Part shown: in pieces, positions 14,959-22,926 of the stretch
Position numbering within the stretch: position 1 is the stretch's first letter
How the letters are laid out: each line of letters opens with the position of its first letter
Origin: QWPN01 sp044238145
Lineage (GTDB): Bacteria; Planctomycetota; Planctomycetia; Pirellulales; UBA1268
Reading direction: 5' to 3'
DNA length: 30,989 nt
NCBI GenBank assembly: GCA_044238145.1
Contig: JBIIDT010000036.1
Coordinates: 1-30,989 of the forward strand
The notes under the pieces: generated by a model
Database searches by the model: none
What the model saw: the letters and a program-made list of their open reading frames with translations, nothing else
Told to the model about the DNA's origin: nothing
Made by a program: the position numbers and the translations under genes

Positions 14959-17664
14959 ATGGGTACTCGAGTGCGAGCCGTCCGACTGGGCGTGGTGATC
15001 GGACTGCTCGCCGCCACGGCCGGCGCTCGGCCAGGGTTCGGCGAGCCCGCGGGCGACGCCGAGAAGCCGGCCGCCACATGCCCCTTGGTCGACGGCCAGA
15101 CGCAGGCCGTCATCGTCACCGGTGGGCTGTTCCGGCAGACGCGGCTGGCATGGAGGTATGTGGGTGATTATCCGCCCGTCGGGGCGCCGACGGCGGCCGA
15201 TGCCCAGGCTGCGCGGCTCCGGGCGGAGATCGAGAAGAGCACGGGCCGCACGCTCGAGATCGTGCCCGAGGACCGCTACACGCCCACAGCCGGTCAGCCC
15301 GTGATCTACCTGGGCGCCACGCGGCAGGCACAGACGCTGTTCGCCGACAGGCTCGCCGACATCGATACCGACGGCTACGTGATCCACGTCACGCCGTCGT
15401 TCGTCGTCCTGGCCGGAAACATCGACTACGCGGTCTACGACTTCCTCAGCACCTACCTGGGCATCGATCATTACATCAACACCGAGTTGTTTACGGTCGT
15501 CCCGCGGCACGAGCGCGTGATCCTGCCGGTCGAGACCCGGGTGGAGGTGCCGGCCTTTTTCTCGCGCTGCTTCAATACCTCCCGTGACGGCAAGCCGTAC
15601 CGGCTGCATGCGGGCAACGGCCGATACGCGTTCCATCACAACATCGGCGAGCATTTCCTCGTCGAGAAACAATTCCCCGACCACTCCGAGTTCTGGGCCC
15701 TGGTGAACGGGGTCCGCATCCCCTGCGTCGGCTCGACGACGCCCAACCCCTGCGTGCTCAATCCGGACGTCATCGACGTCGTCGCCGAACACTGCCGGGT
15801 GGCGTTCGACAAGAACCCGCAACTGCTCTCGGTGAGCCTCGCCGCGAACGATTCGTTCCGGTATTGCCAGTGCGAGCGGTGCCGGCCGTTGCAGGGCAAG
15901 GGCCATAGCCTCGTGGTCGGTGGGAAGACGACCGGCGTGAGCGACTACTGGTACAGCTTCATGAACGACGTCGCCGGGCGCATCCGGCAATCGCATCCGG
16001 GCCGTTTTCTGGGCACGCTCGGCTACGCCCACGCGGACAACCCGCCCACGTTCCCCGTGGAGCGCAACATCCTGCCGTACATCGCCGACAGCAGCGCCGA
16101 CTGGGGGCATGCCGAGGAACGCGACCGCGACATGGAGCGGGTCAGGGTGTGGATCGAGCGGGTCGACCGGATCGGCCTCTACGAATACATGTACGGTGGG
16201 GCCTACCTCGTGCCGCGGCTCTTCTCGCGGAATCTCGCCGATCGTCTCCGTCCCGTGGCCGCGAAGTGTCCCGGCTCGGGCTTCTATGCGGAGTTCAACG
16301 TCGGCGGCCGTGGATTCGACGGCCCGAAGGAGTGGATGGCCGAGCGGCTCCTGTGGAAGCCGGATCAGGACGTCGACGCGCTCATGACCCGCTGGTGCAC
16401 GGGCTGCTTCGGCCCCGCCGCGGCGCCGATGAAGGGCTATTTCGATGCCCTGGAGGCGGCGCTGAACCGGGGCGCCGCGCGGGCGAAGCCCACCGGCATC
16501 CTCTTCGGATACAAGCACGAACAGCAGTTCGACCTCTATCTGCCCGAGGACTTCCCGCCGCTCTGGAAGCTGCTGGACGAGGCCCGGACGCTGGCCGGAG
16601 GCGATCCGGTGATCCTCGCGCGGATCGACTATTTCGCCTCCTGCCTGACGATCAGCGAGATCCTGGTGCGGCGTCATCATGCCCTCGCCGAGGCCGCCCT
16701 CCTCATGAAGAACAAGGCGGCCCCGGAGGAGGTGCTCGCGTCCCTGCTGCGAAACGAGAAGGATTGGCCCCGGGCGGAAGTCTGGCGGTCGATCAGTGAG
16801 CTGCAGCGGACCGACTACCTCCGCGTGGGCGACGGCCCCGAGAGCAGCCGGGCCGTGCAAGCCATGGAATACGTGCTGGACAACGGCGCCTGGCCGGCGG
16901 TCGCGCGGCTCGCGGCCGCGGGCAGTCGCAGCGCAGCGGACCTGCGGAGGGAGTCTCAGGAGACGCTCGAGCAGCTCGTCACCCGGGCCGACGTCGCCGA
17001 TCCGGCCGCCGCGGCGCGGCTTGCGGAACTGCGTGCCGCCTCCGCCCGCATCGCCTCCGCGAACCGCGCCGAGACACCGCCGGTGATCGACGGCCGCGCC
17101 GACGAGGCCTGCTGGAGGTGGAACGGGCAGCAGCCCTGGTTCATGCGCGACGCCGCCACGGCGTTTGCGTTTCCCACGGATTTCGCGATGGCCTACGACG
17201 ACCGGCACCTCTACGTCGCGCTGCGATGCGGGGGGCAGGCCGTCGAGTCCTACGACGAGCCCCTGCAGAAGCTCGGCGACGCCATCCGTGCGTACGGTTG
17301 CGAGACGAAGCGCACTCCCTCCGTCCACATCCATCTCGATGTGGCGGTCGAGCCCGGCGTGACGCAGATGCCGGCCTACCAGGTCGTGCCGAACGCCTAT
17401 GGAGGACTGTGGGAGAACCGCGCGGCCATTGCATCGCATCGGGCGACGTGGAACGCGGATGCGGGCGAGTGGCAGGCGGAGTTGGCCATCGGCTGGGAGC
17501 AGCTCGGCGTGAAGCCGGCCGCGACGCGGGTCTTTCGGCTGAGCGTGGTCCGGTACGTGCACAGCCTGTGGAACAAGGCCGTCGGCGGCTGGTACCTGTC
17601 CCGCGTGGTGGTTCGCAACCGGGAAGCCCAGCCGAACGAACGCGGCTGGCTGGTGCTCGAATGA
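14959..17664 (+). CDS. secreted DUF4838 protein (putative glycosidase) with C-terminal CBM9-like domain, copy 1
   Basis: 901 residues; ATG 14959 with GGAGGA at 14945-14950. Signal peptide in the first about 28 residues. Residues about 50-180 resemble the N-terminal domain of hexosaminidases and alpha-glucuronidases (AQAARLRAEIEKSTGRTLEIVPE, VIYLGATRQAQ, YAVYDFLSTYLGID). The DUF4838 core follows at about 190-500, with HHNIGEHFLVEK, LVNGVRIPC, the motif CQCERC (Cys303, 305, 308) and LLWKPDQDVDALMTRWC. From about 702 to 901 is a CBM9-like domain: NRAETPPVIDGRADEACW, YDDRHLYVALRCGG and LAIGWEQLGV. DUF4838 proteins are predicted TIM-barrel glycosidases without a firmly known substrate. The gene is 58 nt after its predecessor and 35 nt before its paralogue, pointing to one operon. 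Confidence 0.87.
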   Translation: MGTRVRAVRLGVVIGLLAATAGARPGFGEPAGDAEKPAATCPLVDGQTQAVIVTGGLFRQTRLAWRYVGDYPPVGAPTAADAQAARLRAEIEKSTGRTLEIVPEDRYTPTAGQPVIYLGATRQAQTLFADRLADIDTDGYVIHVTPSFVVLAGNIDYAVYDFLSTYLGIDHYINTELFTVVPRHERVILPVETRVEVPAFFSRCFNTSRDGKPYRLHAGNGRYAFHHNIGEHFLVEKQFPDHSEFWALVNGVRIPCVGSTTPNPCVLNPDVIDVVAEHCRVAFDKNPQLLSVSLAANDSFRYCQCERCRPLQGKGHSLVVGGKTTGVSDYWYSFMNDVAGRIRQSHPGRFLGTLGYAHADNPPTFPVERNILPYIADSSADWGHAEERDRDMERVRVWIERVDRIGLYEYMYGGAYLVPRLFSRNLADRLRPVAAKCPGSGFYAEFNVGGRGFDGPKEWMAERLLWKPDQDVDALMTRWCTGCFGPAAAPMKGYFDALEAALNRGAARAKPTGILFGYKHEQQFDLYLPEDFPPLWKLLDEARTLAGGDPVILARIDYFASCLTISEILVRRHHALAEAALLMKNKAAPEEVLASLLRNEKDWPRAEVWRSISELQRTDYLRVGDGPESSRAVQAMEYVLDNGAWPAVARLAAAGSRSAADLRRESQETLEQLVTRADVADPAAAARLAELRAASARIASANRAETPPVIDGRADEACWRWNGQQPWFMRDAATAFAFPTDFAMAYDDRHLYVALRCGGQAVESYDEPLQKLGDAIRAYGCETKRTPSVHIHLDVAVEPGVTQMPAYQVVPNAYGGLWENRAAIASHRATWNADAGEWQAELAIGWEQLGVKPAATRVFRLSVVRYVHSLWNKAVGGWYLSRVVVRNREAQPNERGWLVLE

Positions 17665-17699
17665 TTCTGACGACCGACTCTAACGAAGGGAGCGATACC

Positions 17700-20564
17700 G
17701 TGCTGCTTCACATCACAGTCCGGGGAGGTTGTTGCCGGAAAGTCGCTCGCCTCCTGGCCGTGGGCATCCTCGGCGCCGCGGTCGCCGGCCAGGCGATCGG
17801 GGACGATCTGTCTCTGGTTCGCGACGGCAAGGCCGTGGCGACGATCGTGCAGCCCCGGTGGGAGCCGCCCCAGGCTCCCGCGAAGGAAGTCGGCGACGAC
17901 GGCAAGCCGACCGCCGCATCCGTCGCCCGGCAGGCCGACTACAAGCGGGCGACCGCGATGCATGCGGCGAACGTCGTGCAGCCCGTCCAGGTGCTGCAGG
18001 CCTACGTCAAGCGGATCAGCGGCGCGACGCTGCCGGTCGTGGTGGATGGCTCGCCGGAGCACGCTGCCGTACAGGGCCCGCAGATTCACCTCGGCCGCAC
18101 GTCATTCGTCGCGGACCTCATTCCCGGCCTGGAGCGACAGGACAGGGAGCACGTTGTCGTCAAGCGCGTGGGCGACAAGGTCGTCATCGCCTGCGGCGGG
18201 GACCCGCGGCAGAACCGGTCCGGGATGACCTTCGCCATGAGCACGTTCCTGGCCAACGTGCTCGGCGTGCGGCATTACCTGCCGGAGCCGGAAAACGCTC
18301 CGGATTCGTTGTGGACGATCGTTCCGCAGGCGAAGACGATCGCGGTCGGCGACCTCGACTATGCCCACACTCCGGCCTACCGCTCCCGCGACTTCAGCCT
18401 CGGAGTTTGGGCCTCCGAGAAGACGGCCTGGATGGCCCGGAACCGGATCGCCTGGGGCGGGCGATTCCACATTCCCCACGCCATCGGCAACCTGCTGCGG
18501 CCGTCCAAATACGCCGCGGAGCATCCGGAGTTCTATCCCCTGCTCAACGGCGCGCGTTTCATTCCGCCGGCCTGGGCCGAGAAGACCAACAGGCTGACGA
18601 AGAACTGGCAGCCCTGCTTCAGCAATCCGGGGGTGATCGATGCGCTGGCCGCCGAGGCGCAGGCGTATCTCGACGCCCACCCGGAAGCCGAACTCGTCAG
18701 CATGGCGCACAACGACAACTACGGCTGGTGCGAGTGTGCGGAGTGCGCCAAGGCCAACGGCGGGGTGAAGTACGACGCGGATGGCCGCATCAACTTCTCG
18801 AACCTGTACTTCCGCACCCTGAACGAGATCTGCCGGCGGCTCGAAAAGAGCCACCCGGGGAAACTCGTCGGGGCCATGGTCTACCAGAACGGCACGCAGT
18901 CGCCCCCGGATTTCAAGGTTCACCCGAACATCGTCGTCATGCAGACGGTCGATTTTTCGCTCTTCCATGCCCGCGGGCCGAAGCACGAATCCCTGCGGGC
19001 CTTCATCGAGGAGTGGGGCCGTGGCCAGGTCGCCTCCCGGCTCGCGATCCACGCCTGGCACGTGGACTTCACCGAGCCCGTCTATCCGCGTCTGGAGCTC
19101 CATTCCACGAAGGAGTTCCTCGCCTTTCACCACGCGGCGGGGGGCGTCGCCTACCACGGCGAGGAGTATCCGAACTTGGGCCTCGATGGCCCGAAGACGT
19201 GGATCACGGCGCAGCTGCTCTGGGATCCGCAGCAGGACGTGGACGCGCTCCTGCAGCGATTCTGCGACGATCTGTTCGGGGCGGCGGCCGCACCGATGCG
19301 CGGCTACTTCCAGGCCCTCGAGACGGCCTGGAACAAGAACACCGCGTCCTTCAACCCCTACTGGTTTCTCGCCGCGCCCGTGGAGGTCGTGATGACCCCC
19401 GCGGTGATCGAGGAATGCTCCCAGCATCTCGACGACGCGCTCGAGCAGGCAGGCTCCGACGTGCAGCGCCGGCGGGTCGCGTTCTTTCGCGACGCGTTCG
19501 TGCTCACCCGCTACGGGGCGGGCGTGGCGGTGGCCGAGCGAACGTGCGCGGGACTCACGCAGGAACGGGAACTCACGCCGGGCATGTTCCAGGAGCTGCT
19601 GGCCAAGCTCAACGAGACGGCCTACGGACGGGAGGCCCTGGTGCGATACGTCGACCGGCTGTCTGGCGACCCGCGGTTCCTCCTCAACCCGGCTTCCTAC
19701 AAGCGGAAATACGCCCCCGCAGCCATGGATCCGCTCTTCTCCCGGCTCGCCAGCACGCTCGTCGCGCGGCTCGCACGGCAGGCGGCCTCCGAACAATCCG
19801 GCCGTTCGGCGGAGGAGTTCACGGCGGCCGTGCGGGCCGGCTACGCGGCGATGACCGCGGCGTCCCGGGCCGCCGTCGAGCAGGACGTCGCTGCGGGAGG
19901 TCCGGCGTGGCGGGGCTTCGACGCCACGGCCGGAAACTTCCTCGCCGCCGTGGCCACCGTCCCGAGGCGGCCACGGCCGCCGACCATCGACGGCACGATT
20001 TCGGCTGACGAGTGGAGCGGATCACCGGTCCTCACCGGCTTTCGCGAGGTCGGCTCGAGACGGACGGACGGCACGGGCCCGCTGCCCGAGGTCGGCTTTC
20101 AGAGCGAGGTTCGGCTCGGCTACGACGATCAGGCGTTGTACGTGGCCTACCGGCTGACGGAGGAGAACGTCGCGAACCTCACGGCCGTGTACGACCGTGA
20201 GGATGCCGCCATCTGGAATGACGACAGCGCCGACTTCGCGATCCTCCCGCCCGACACGGCCGGCGACGCCTTCTGCCACTACATCGCCAATTCGCGGGCC
20301 GCGGTCTACGACGCCCGCGCCGGTGCGGAGTGGGATGGCACGGCCACGGTCAAGGCGGGGGTCGAGGCGCCGACGAATGCCTACATCGTCGAGGTCGCCA
20401 TCCCATGGAAGGACTTCGGCCGCAAAGCGGAGTCGGGGCAGGTGTGGCGGGCCCAGTTCGGCCGCAACGACTGGCGGAGCGGCAAATGCACCCCATCGTC
20501 GTGGGCGCCGGCGAGCAACGGCCTCAACAACAGCGACACGATGGGCATCCTGCTGTTCGAGTAG
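17700..20564 (+). CDS. secreted DUF4838 protein (putative glycosidase) with C-terminal CBM9-like domain, copy 2
   Basis: 954 residues from GTG 17700, chosen because AAGGGAG lies about 8 nt upstream and a signal peptide (KVARLLAVGILGAAVAGQAIG) follows directly. ATG 17661, overlapping the previous stop (ATGA), is the alternative. The layout equals that of copy 1: an N-terminal domain (QVLQAYVKRISGATLPVVVD, IHLGRT), then HIPHAIGNLLRPSKYAAEHPEF-type text, LLNGARFIPP, CECAEC (Cys344, 346, 349) and LLWDPQQDVDALLQRFCDDLFG. Residues about 755-954 are CBM9-like: PRPPTIDGTISADEW, YDDQALYVAYRLTE and VAIPWKDFGRK. The two copies share motifs in order but differ widely elsewhere, so the duplication is old and they may cut different linkages. 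Likely cell-surface or periplasmic glycan hydrolysis. Confidence 0.87.
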   Translation: MLLHITVRGGCCRKVARLLAVGILGAAVAGQAIGDDLSLVRDGKAVATIVQPRWEPPQAPAKEVGDDGKPTAASVARQADYKRATAMHAANVVQPVQVLQAYVKRISGATLPVVVDGSPEHAAVQGPQIHLGRTSFVADLIPGLERQDREHVVVKRVGDKVVIACGGDPRQNRSGMTFAMSTFLANVLGVRHYLPEPENAPDSLWTIVPQAKTIAVGDLDYAHTPAYRSRDFSLGVWASEKTAWMARNRIAWGGRFHIPHAIGNLLRPSKYAAEHPEFYPLLNGARFIPPAWAEKTNRLTKNWQPCFSNPGVIDALAAEAQAYLDAHPEAELVSMAHNDNYGWCECAECAKANGGVKYDADGRINFSNLYFRTLNEICRRLEKSHPGKLVGAMVYQNGTQSPPDFKVHPNIVVMQTVDFSLFHARGPKHESLRAFIEEWGRGQVASRLAIHAWHVDFTEPVYPRLELHSTKEFLAFHHAAGGVAYHGEEYPNLGLDGPKTWITAQLLWDPQQDVDALLQRFCDDLFGAAAAPMRGYFQALETAWNKNTASFNPYWFLAAPVEVVMTPAVIEECSQHLDDALEQAGSDVQRRRVAFFRDAFVLTRYGAGVAVAERTCAGLTQERELTPGMFQELLAKLNETAYGREALVRYVDRLSGDPRFLLNPASYKRKYAPAAMDPLFSRLASTLVARLARQAASEQSGRSAEEFTAAVRAGYAAMTAASRAAVEQDVAAGGPAWRGFDATAGNFLAAVATVPRRPRPPTIDGTISADEWSGSPVLTGFREVGSRRTDGTGPLPEVGFQSEVRLGYDDQALYVAYRLTEENVANLTAVYDREDAAIWNDDSADFAILPPDTAGDAFCHYIANSRAAVYDARAGAEWDGTATVKAGVEAPTNAYIVEVAIPWKDFGRKAESGQVWRAQFGRNDWRSGKCTPSSWAPASNGLNNSDTMGILLFE

Positions 20565-20584
20565 CGGTATCCAGGAGCGATGAC

Positions 20585-22789
20585 ATGGAGAAGATGATGC
20601 GATACGGTTGTATCGGCGTCCTGACGACGGCCCTGGTTCTCTGCCCGACTGCGCGTTGCGTGCTGGCGGAGCAAGGCCCGGCCGTGTTTCAGGATGGCGA
20701 GCGGGTCTGCTTCATCGGCGACAGCATCACGCACGGGGATCCCGGCTCCCCGGATTACCACGAACTGGTCTACCTCTACTATCTGACTCGTTTTCCGGAT
20801 CGGAAGATCACGATCTTCGACTGCGGCATCAGCGGTGACAGCGCCCAGGGGGCCATCCAGCGGTTCGGGGTGGACATCGCACCCTGCCGTCCCACGGTGT
20901 CCACAATCATGCTGGGCATGAACGACGTGGGCAGGGTCTTGTACGAGGGCACATCGCCGACGTGCCCCCCGGAGGTCCAGGCGAACCGCGACGCGCGATT
21001 GAAGATGTATCGGGAGAAGATGGAGGCTCTCTGCCGCCGAGTGGTGGATTCCGGCAGCCGCCTGGTCCTGCTGACACCGTCGCCCTACGACCAGGTGACC
21101 AAGGCCGCGGGCCCCGAGTTTCCGGCGGCCAACGCACGGGTGAACGACGGGCTTGTCAGGTTCAGCGAGGCGGTGCGAACGCTGGCCGGGCAGTTCGACG
21201 CCCCTGTCGTGGACATGAACGGAGGAACGCTGGAGGTGCTGGAGCGGCTCCACCAAACCGAGCCGACGCGGGCCCTCTGCGCACCCGACCGCGTGCATCC
21301 GAACGCTGCTGGGCAATGGGTGATGGCGTATCTGTTCCTCAAAGCGCAGCACGCGCCCGCCGTCGTGTCGACCGTGGTCATCGACGCCGCCGGCGCGAAG
21401 GTCGTGGAGCAGGCGAACGGCGAGGTCAGCGAACTGGCCGTGGCGAACGACGCGGTGCGGTTCACCGTGTTGGCCGGAGCGCTTCCCTTTCCGTTACGCG
21501 AGGTGGTGCACGCGATGAACGAAAACGTGGTGCCTTTCGCGGACGAGCTCAACCGGGAGATCCTCAAAGTCACCGGCCTCCGGCCAGGCGCCTACGCGTT
21601 GAAGATCGACGGGGTGGACGTGGGCACCCATGACGCCGCGGAGCTCGCCGCCGGGATCAATCTGGCCGGAAACCCGCGGACGCCGCAGTACCGACAGGCC
21701 GCACAGGTGGCGGCTGTGAATAGGCAGCGAGACGACCTCTCCTGCAAGCTGCGCGGGCTGGCCCTGATCGAGTTCACGCAGCTCAACCGGTACAAGGGCG
21801 ACAAGGCTGATGCCGCCCAGGTCCGCGCCTTTTTCGACAACACGCTGGCCGGGATGGAGGGCAAGCCCTGGCATCGGTTCTTCAAGGGGCAGTTCGACAA
21901 CTACCTGAAGGACAAGCCCGAGGAGGAGAAGATTCGGGCCGAGATCGCGCGTCTGGAGCAGGAACTTTTCCGGATCAACCAGCCGCAGCCGCATCGCTAT
22001 GAACTGGCGCGGACCGGCGATGCCTTGCCGCTGCCGGCCGCGGAGCCGGTCACCGAGCCGAAGGACCTGACGTTTCATCTCCCCTTCGACAAGTCACCGT
22101 CCGCCGTCGGCATGTCGGAGTGTGCGCCGATCGAGCCTGCGGAGCTGGCCTACGAGCCGGGGCCCGTGGGGGATGCCGTGGTCATCGCCGGGAAACAGGG
22201 GCTGTCGTATCCGGAGCCGGAAGCGTTTCCGCTCAACGAAAGCAGCATCGCGTTCTGGATCAAACCGCATTGGGATCCCCAGGACGTGAAGATCATGCCG
22301 ATGGTGTTCCGCAAGGACCGCGACGGCCTGCCCCTCTTCAAGCCGAACTCGTATTTCAACGATCAGGAAATCCGGTTCAGGCCACGCGGGCAGGGCGAAC
22401 AGAAGCAATCGCTCTCATACCGGAGCACGTCGGCTCCGGGGCCGGACGGCAAGCCGCAAACGGGAGGGGGCAGCCACGGGTTTTGGATCGTGGGCGATTG
22501 GGGGCAGGGCCAGTGGCGGCATGTTTGTATCACCGTGGGCAATGTGGGGCAGCATTCCAAGACCCGGATTTACGTCCAGGGGCGACTGGTGCATCTCGGT
22601 GGCTGGGACACGCCGCCCCAGGCCCACGCGCGGGCCTTCACGCTGGGCGGCGGCGAGCATGCCATGAGCATCGACGACTTTCGCGGCTTCAGCCGGGCCC
22701 TCGCCCCCGAGGAAGTCTACGAACTCTATCGCCAGGGCGCGGGCCGGGCCGAGTTCCTGAACCGCGTGCCGGCGTCCCAGCAGCCGTAA
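20585..22789 (+). CDS. secreted SGNH/GDSL hydrolase with C-terminal LamG-like domain
   Basis: 734 residues; ATG 20585 with AGGAG at 20573-20577, 20 nt after the DUF4838 gene. Signal peptide over residues 1 to about 29. The SGNH blocks are all present: GDSIT (Ser47 nucleophile), GISGDS (Gly block), GMND (Asn113) and DRVHPN (Asp235, His238), so an active esterase is expected. The middle part, about 260-470, is helical and of unknown role. From about 495 a concanavalin-like (LamG/laminin-G-type) domain begins: LTFHLPFDKSPSAVG, VVIAGKQGLSYPE, SSIAFWIKPHWDPQ, WRHVCITVGN and SIDDFRGFSRALAPEEVYELY. Family knowledge points to deacetylation or de-esterification of polysaccharides, fitting the neighbouring glycosidase-like genes. 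It is the last gene before a fresh promoter. Confidence 0.9.
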   Translation: MEKMMRYGCIGVLTTALVLCPTARCVLAEQGPAVFQDGERVCFIGDSITHGDPGSPDYHELVYLYYLTRFPDRKITIFDCGISGDSAQGAIQRFGVDIAPCRPTVSTIMLGMNDVGRVLYEGTSPTCPPEVQANRDARLKMYREKMEALCRRVVDSGSRLVLLTPSPYDQVTKAAGPEFPAANARVNDGLVRFSEAVRTLAGQFDAPVVDMNGGTLEVLERLHQTEPTRALCAPDRVHPNAAGQWVMAYLFLKAQHAPAVVSTVVIDAAGAKVVEQANGEVSELAVANDAVRFTVLAGALPFPLREVVHAMNENVVPFADELNREILKVTGLRPGAYALKIDGVDVGTHDAAELAAGINLAGNPRTPQYRQAAQVAAVNRQRDDLSCKLRGLALIEFTQLNRYKGDKADAAQVRAFFDNTLAGMEGKPWHRFFKGQFDNYLKDKPEEEKIRAEIARLEQELFRINQPQPHRYELARTGDALPLPAAEPVTEPKDLTFHLPFDKSPSAVGMSECAPIEPAELAYEPGPVGDAVVIAGKQGLSYPEPEAFPLNESSIAFWIKPHWDPQDVKIMPMVFRKDRDGLPLFKPNSYFNDQEIRFRPRGQGEQKQSLSYRSTSAPGPDGKPQTGGGSHGFWIVGDWGQGQWRHVCITVGNVGQHSKTRIYVQGRLVHLGGWDTPPQAHARAFTLGGGEHAMSIDDFRGFSRALAPEEVYELYRQGAGRAEFLNRVPASQQP

Positions 22790-22832
22790 AGCGGCAGGCA
22801 AGGGTCCCTGCTGGCGAGGGGGGGCGCGGCGC

Positions 22833-22862
22833 TTGACGTGTCATCAAATGGTGACTTATGAT
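22833..22862 (+). promoter_or_regulatory. strong sigma-70-type promoter before the PEP-CTERM gene
   Basis: TTGACG (22833-22838) and TATGAT (22857-22862), each matching five of six consensus positions, are 18 nt apart. This is the best promoter match seen in the window. Transcription would start near 22869, so the upstream in-frame ATG at 22858 is excluded as start codon, and a leader of about 58 nt precedes ATG 22927. Confidence 0.7.
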
Positions 22863-22926
22863 TGTTAGGGTCGGGGGTGTGAGACAAGCTTCCCACATGC
22901 GTTTCCTTGGTTGCTGGAGATCACCC

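Noticed and set aside
14764..17562. 932-codon minus-strand open frame opposite DUF4838 copy 1
   Set aside because: It has no recognisable motif and mirrors the third-position G+C bias of the real gene.
22858..22926. Earlier in-frame ATG at 22858 as start of the PEP-CTERM protein
   Set aside because: It lies inside the -10 box of the best promoter; ATG 22927 has a ribosome site and directly precedes the signal peptide.
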